Origin: Neckera pumila
Lineage: Eukaryota; Streptophyta; Bryopsida; Hypnales; Neckeraceae
NCBI GenBank assembly: GCA_963969595.1
Contig: OZ018408.1
Coordinates: forward strand, 28,334,108 to 28,398,107
DNA: 64,000 nucleotides
Reading direction: 5' to 3'
Shown piece after piece: positions 63,353 through 64,000 of the stretch; within the stretch, counting starts at the first letter, position 1, and the number at the start of each line of letters is the position of its first letter. Below the pieces are notes generated by a model that ran no database searches, had not been told where the DNA came from, and saw only the letters and a list, made by a program, of their open reading frames with translations. The translations under genes were made by a program, and so were the position numbers.

Positions 63353-64000
63353 GGGGTCAAATCATCTGAACGTTGACGCGGCATACATGACTTAGATACT
63401 CATATAAATACCAATATACGAATTGTATGTACCCGTCCAATGAGTTTTGAGCTTCTACTCGGCAGCTCACCTAGACTCCACTCATAATTGATGGATACTT
63501 GCTATTGAGTATTGACCAATTAGATTCGAGGAACGGCACAGTTCATTTTCATAGTACTTCCTCCACGGACTAACATGGCGCCTATTCACTTGAAACTCTA
63601 ATCGTCATACTACACTCTTATGTCCCTACAAACAAATCCCCATTGCCTGGACATCTAGAAAATCAATCAATACAACAATTCATATCAAAGTCATAACAAT
63701 TGCAATCCTCTGGGTTCATCATTCACATTGACTTGGACGCGTCAAAAATAGGAAGCATGCATTCTATGAAGTAACGATGTCGCACCTATTCAAGCAATAC
63801 CATGTCAATATTGAAGTCCTTTGCGTGCAGATTCTGCTCTCAATAAGACATCGTCCCCGCGCTGAATCACTAGAGCCTGGTGTCAGGGATGAGCAGAAGG
63901 ATTTAGTGGAAGTCAAAGAGGAAGAGAATGACTTAGAATAAGGTAGTTGGCATCAGGCAGCAGAGGAGGGGAACTGTTTTCAAATTTGAAATCCCGCCAG
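63353..64000. other. No gene recognised
   Basis: Mixed composition, no long frame, no palindrome copies after 63352. A purine-rich stretch near 63895-63945 could encode an acidic segment but has no support. Confidence 0.5.

Overview
The window reads as nuclear DNA of a green plant. Genes are split by GT-AG introns of roughly 50 to 1300 bases, intergenic DNA is AT-rich and repetitive, and the recognisable proteins are plant families: a BEACH-domain protein of the plant C1/C2 (BCHC) type, plus fragments of PEP carboxylase, a subtilase, a DRP3-type dynamin, an HMGB protein and an alpha carbonic anhydrase. A Crinkler/RHS-type NTPase-nuclease and a DUF7869-like element suggest a non-seed lineage (bryophyte, lycophyte or streptophyte alga). 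The species cannot be fixed from sequence alone. No tRNA, rRNA or CRISPR array was seen.

Layout. 0-2.8 kb: non-coding DNA with a hairpin, a GC-rich island and an 80-bp tandem duplication. 2.8-8.3 kb (+): a five-exon, ~1630-codon gene ending in an FCP1-like HAD phosphatase domain; its frame is unbroken except for three TAG and two TGA codons. 9.3-9.8 kb (+): a second, partial HAD-like exon. 11.7-31.3 kb (-): a many-exon BCHC-type BEACH gene, with several single-base frame breaks. 32.0-34.2 kb (-): the Crinkler/RHS-type gene with one extra base. 34.8-37 kb: four copies of a GTTT-rich dispersed repeat. 37-40.6 kb: gene-poor. 40.7-41.4 kb (+): an intact ORF of unknown function. 41.6-47.1 kb (+): a patchwork of intron-containing gene fragments (PEPC twice, subtilase, HMGB with a DRP3 fragment inside it, alpha-CA). 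47.2-54 kb: AT-rich DNA with minisatellites and small ORFs. 54-55.9 kb (+): a decayed gene with a nuclease-like E-x-K motif and a protein kinase domain. 58.7-62.6 kb (-): a decayed DUF7869-like, transposase-like gene. 62.7-63.4 kb: an array of short palindromes.

The most unusual feature is a 20-bp palindrome, CATCGGGAGATCTCCCGATG or its one-position variant CATCTGGAGATCTCCGGATG. About 23 copies of the first form lie between 2.2 and 10.3 kb, and about 10 of the second between 58.4 and 63.4 kb. I noticed none in the 48 kb between. The two clusters surround the two large genes decayed mainly by stop codons, and a few copies lie inside those reading frames.

Exon coordinates are hand-read from splice signals and protein similarity. 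Those of the BEACH gene N-terminal half are approximate.
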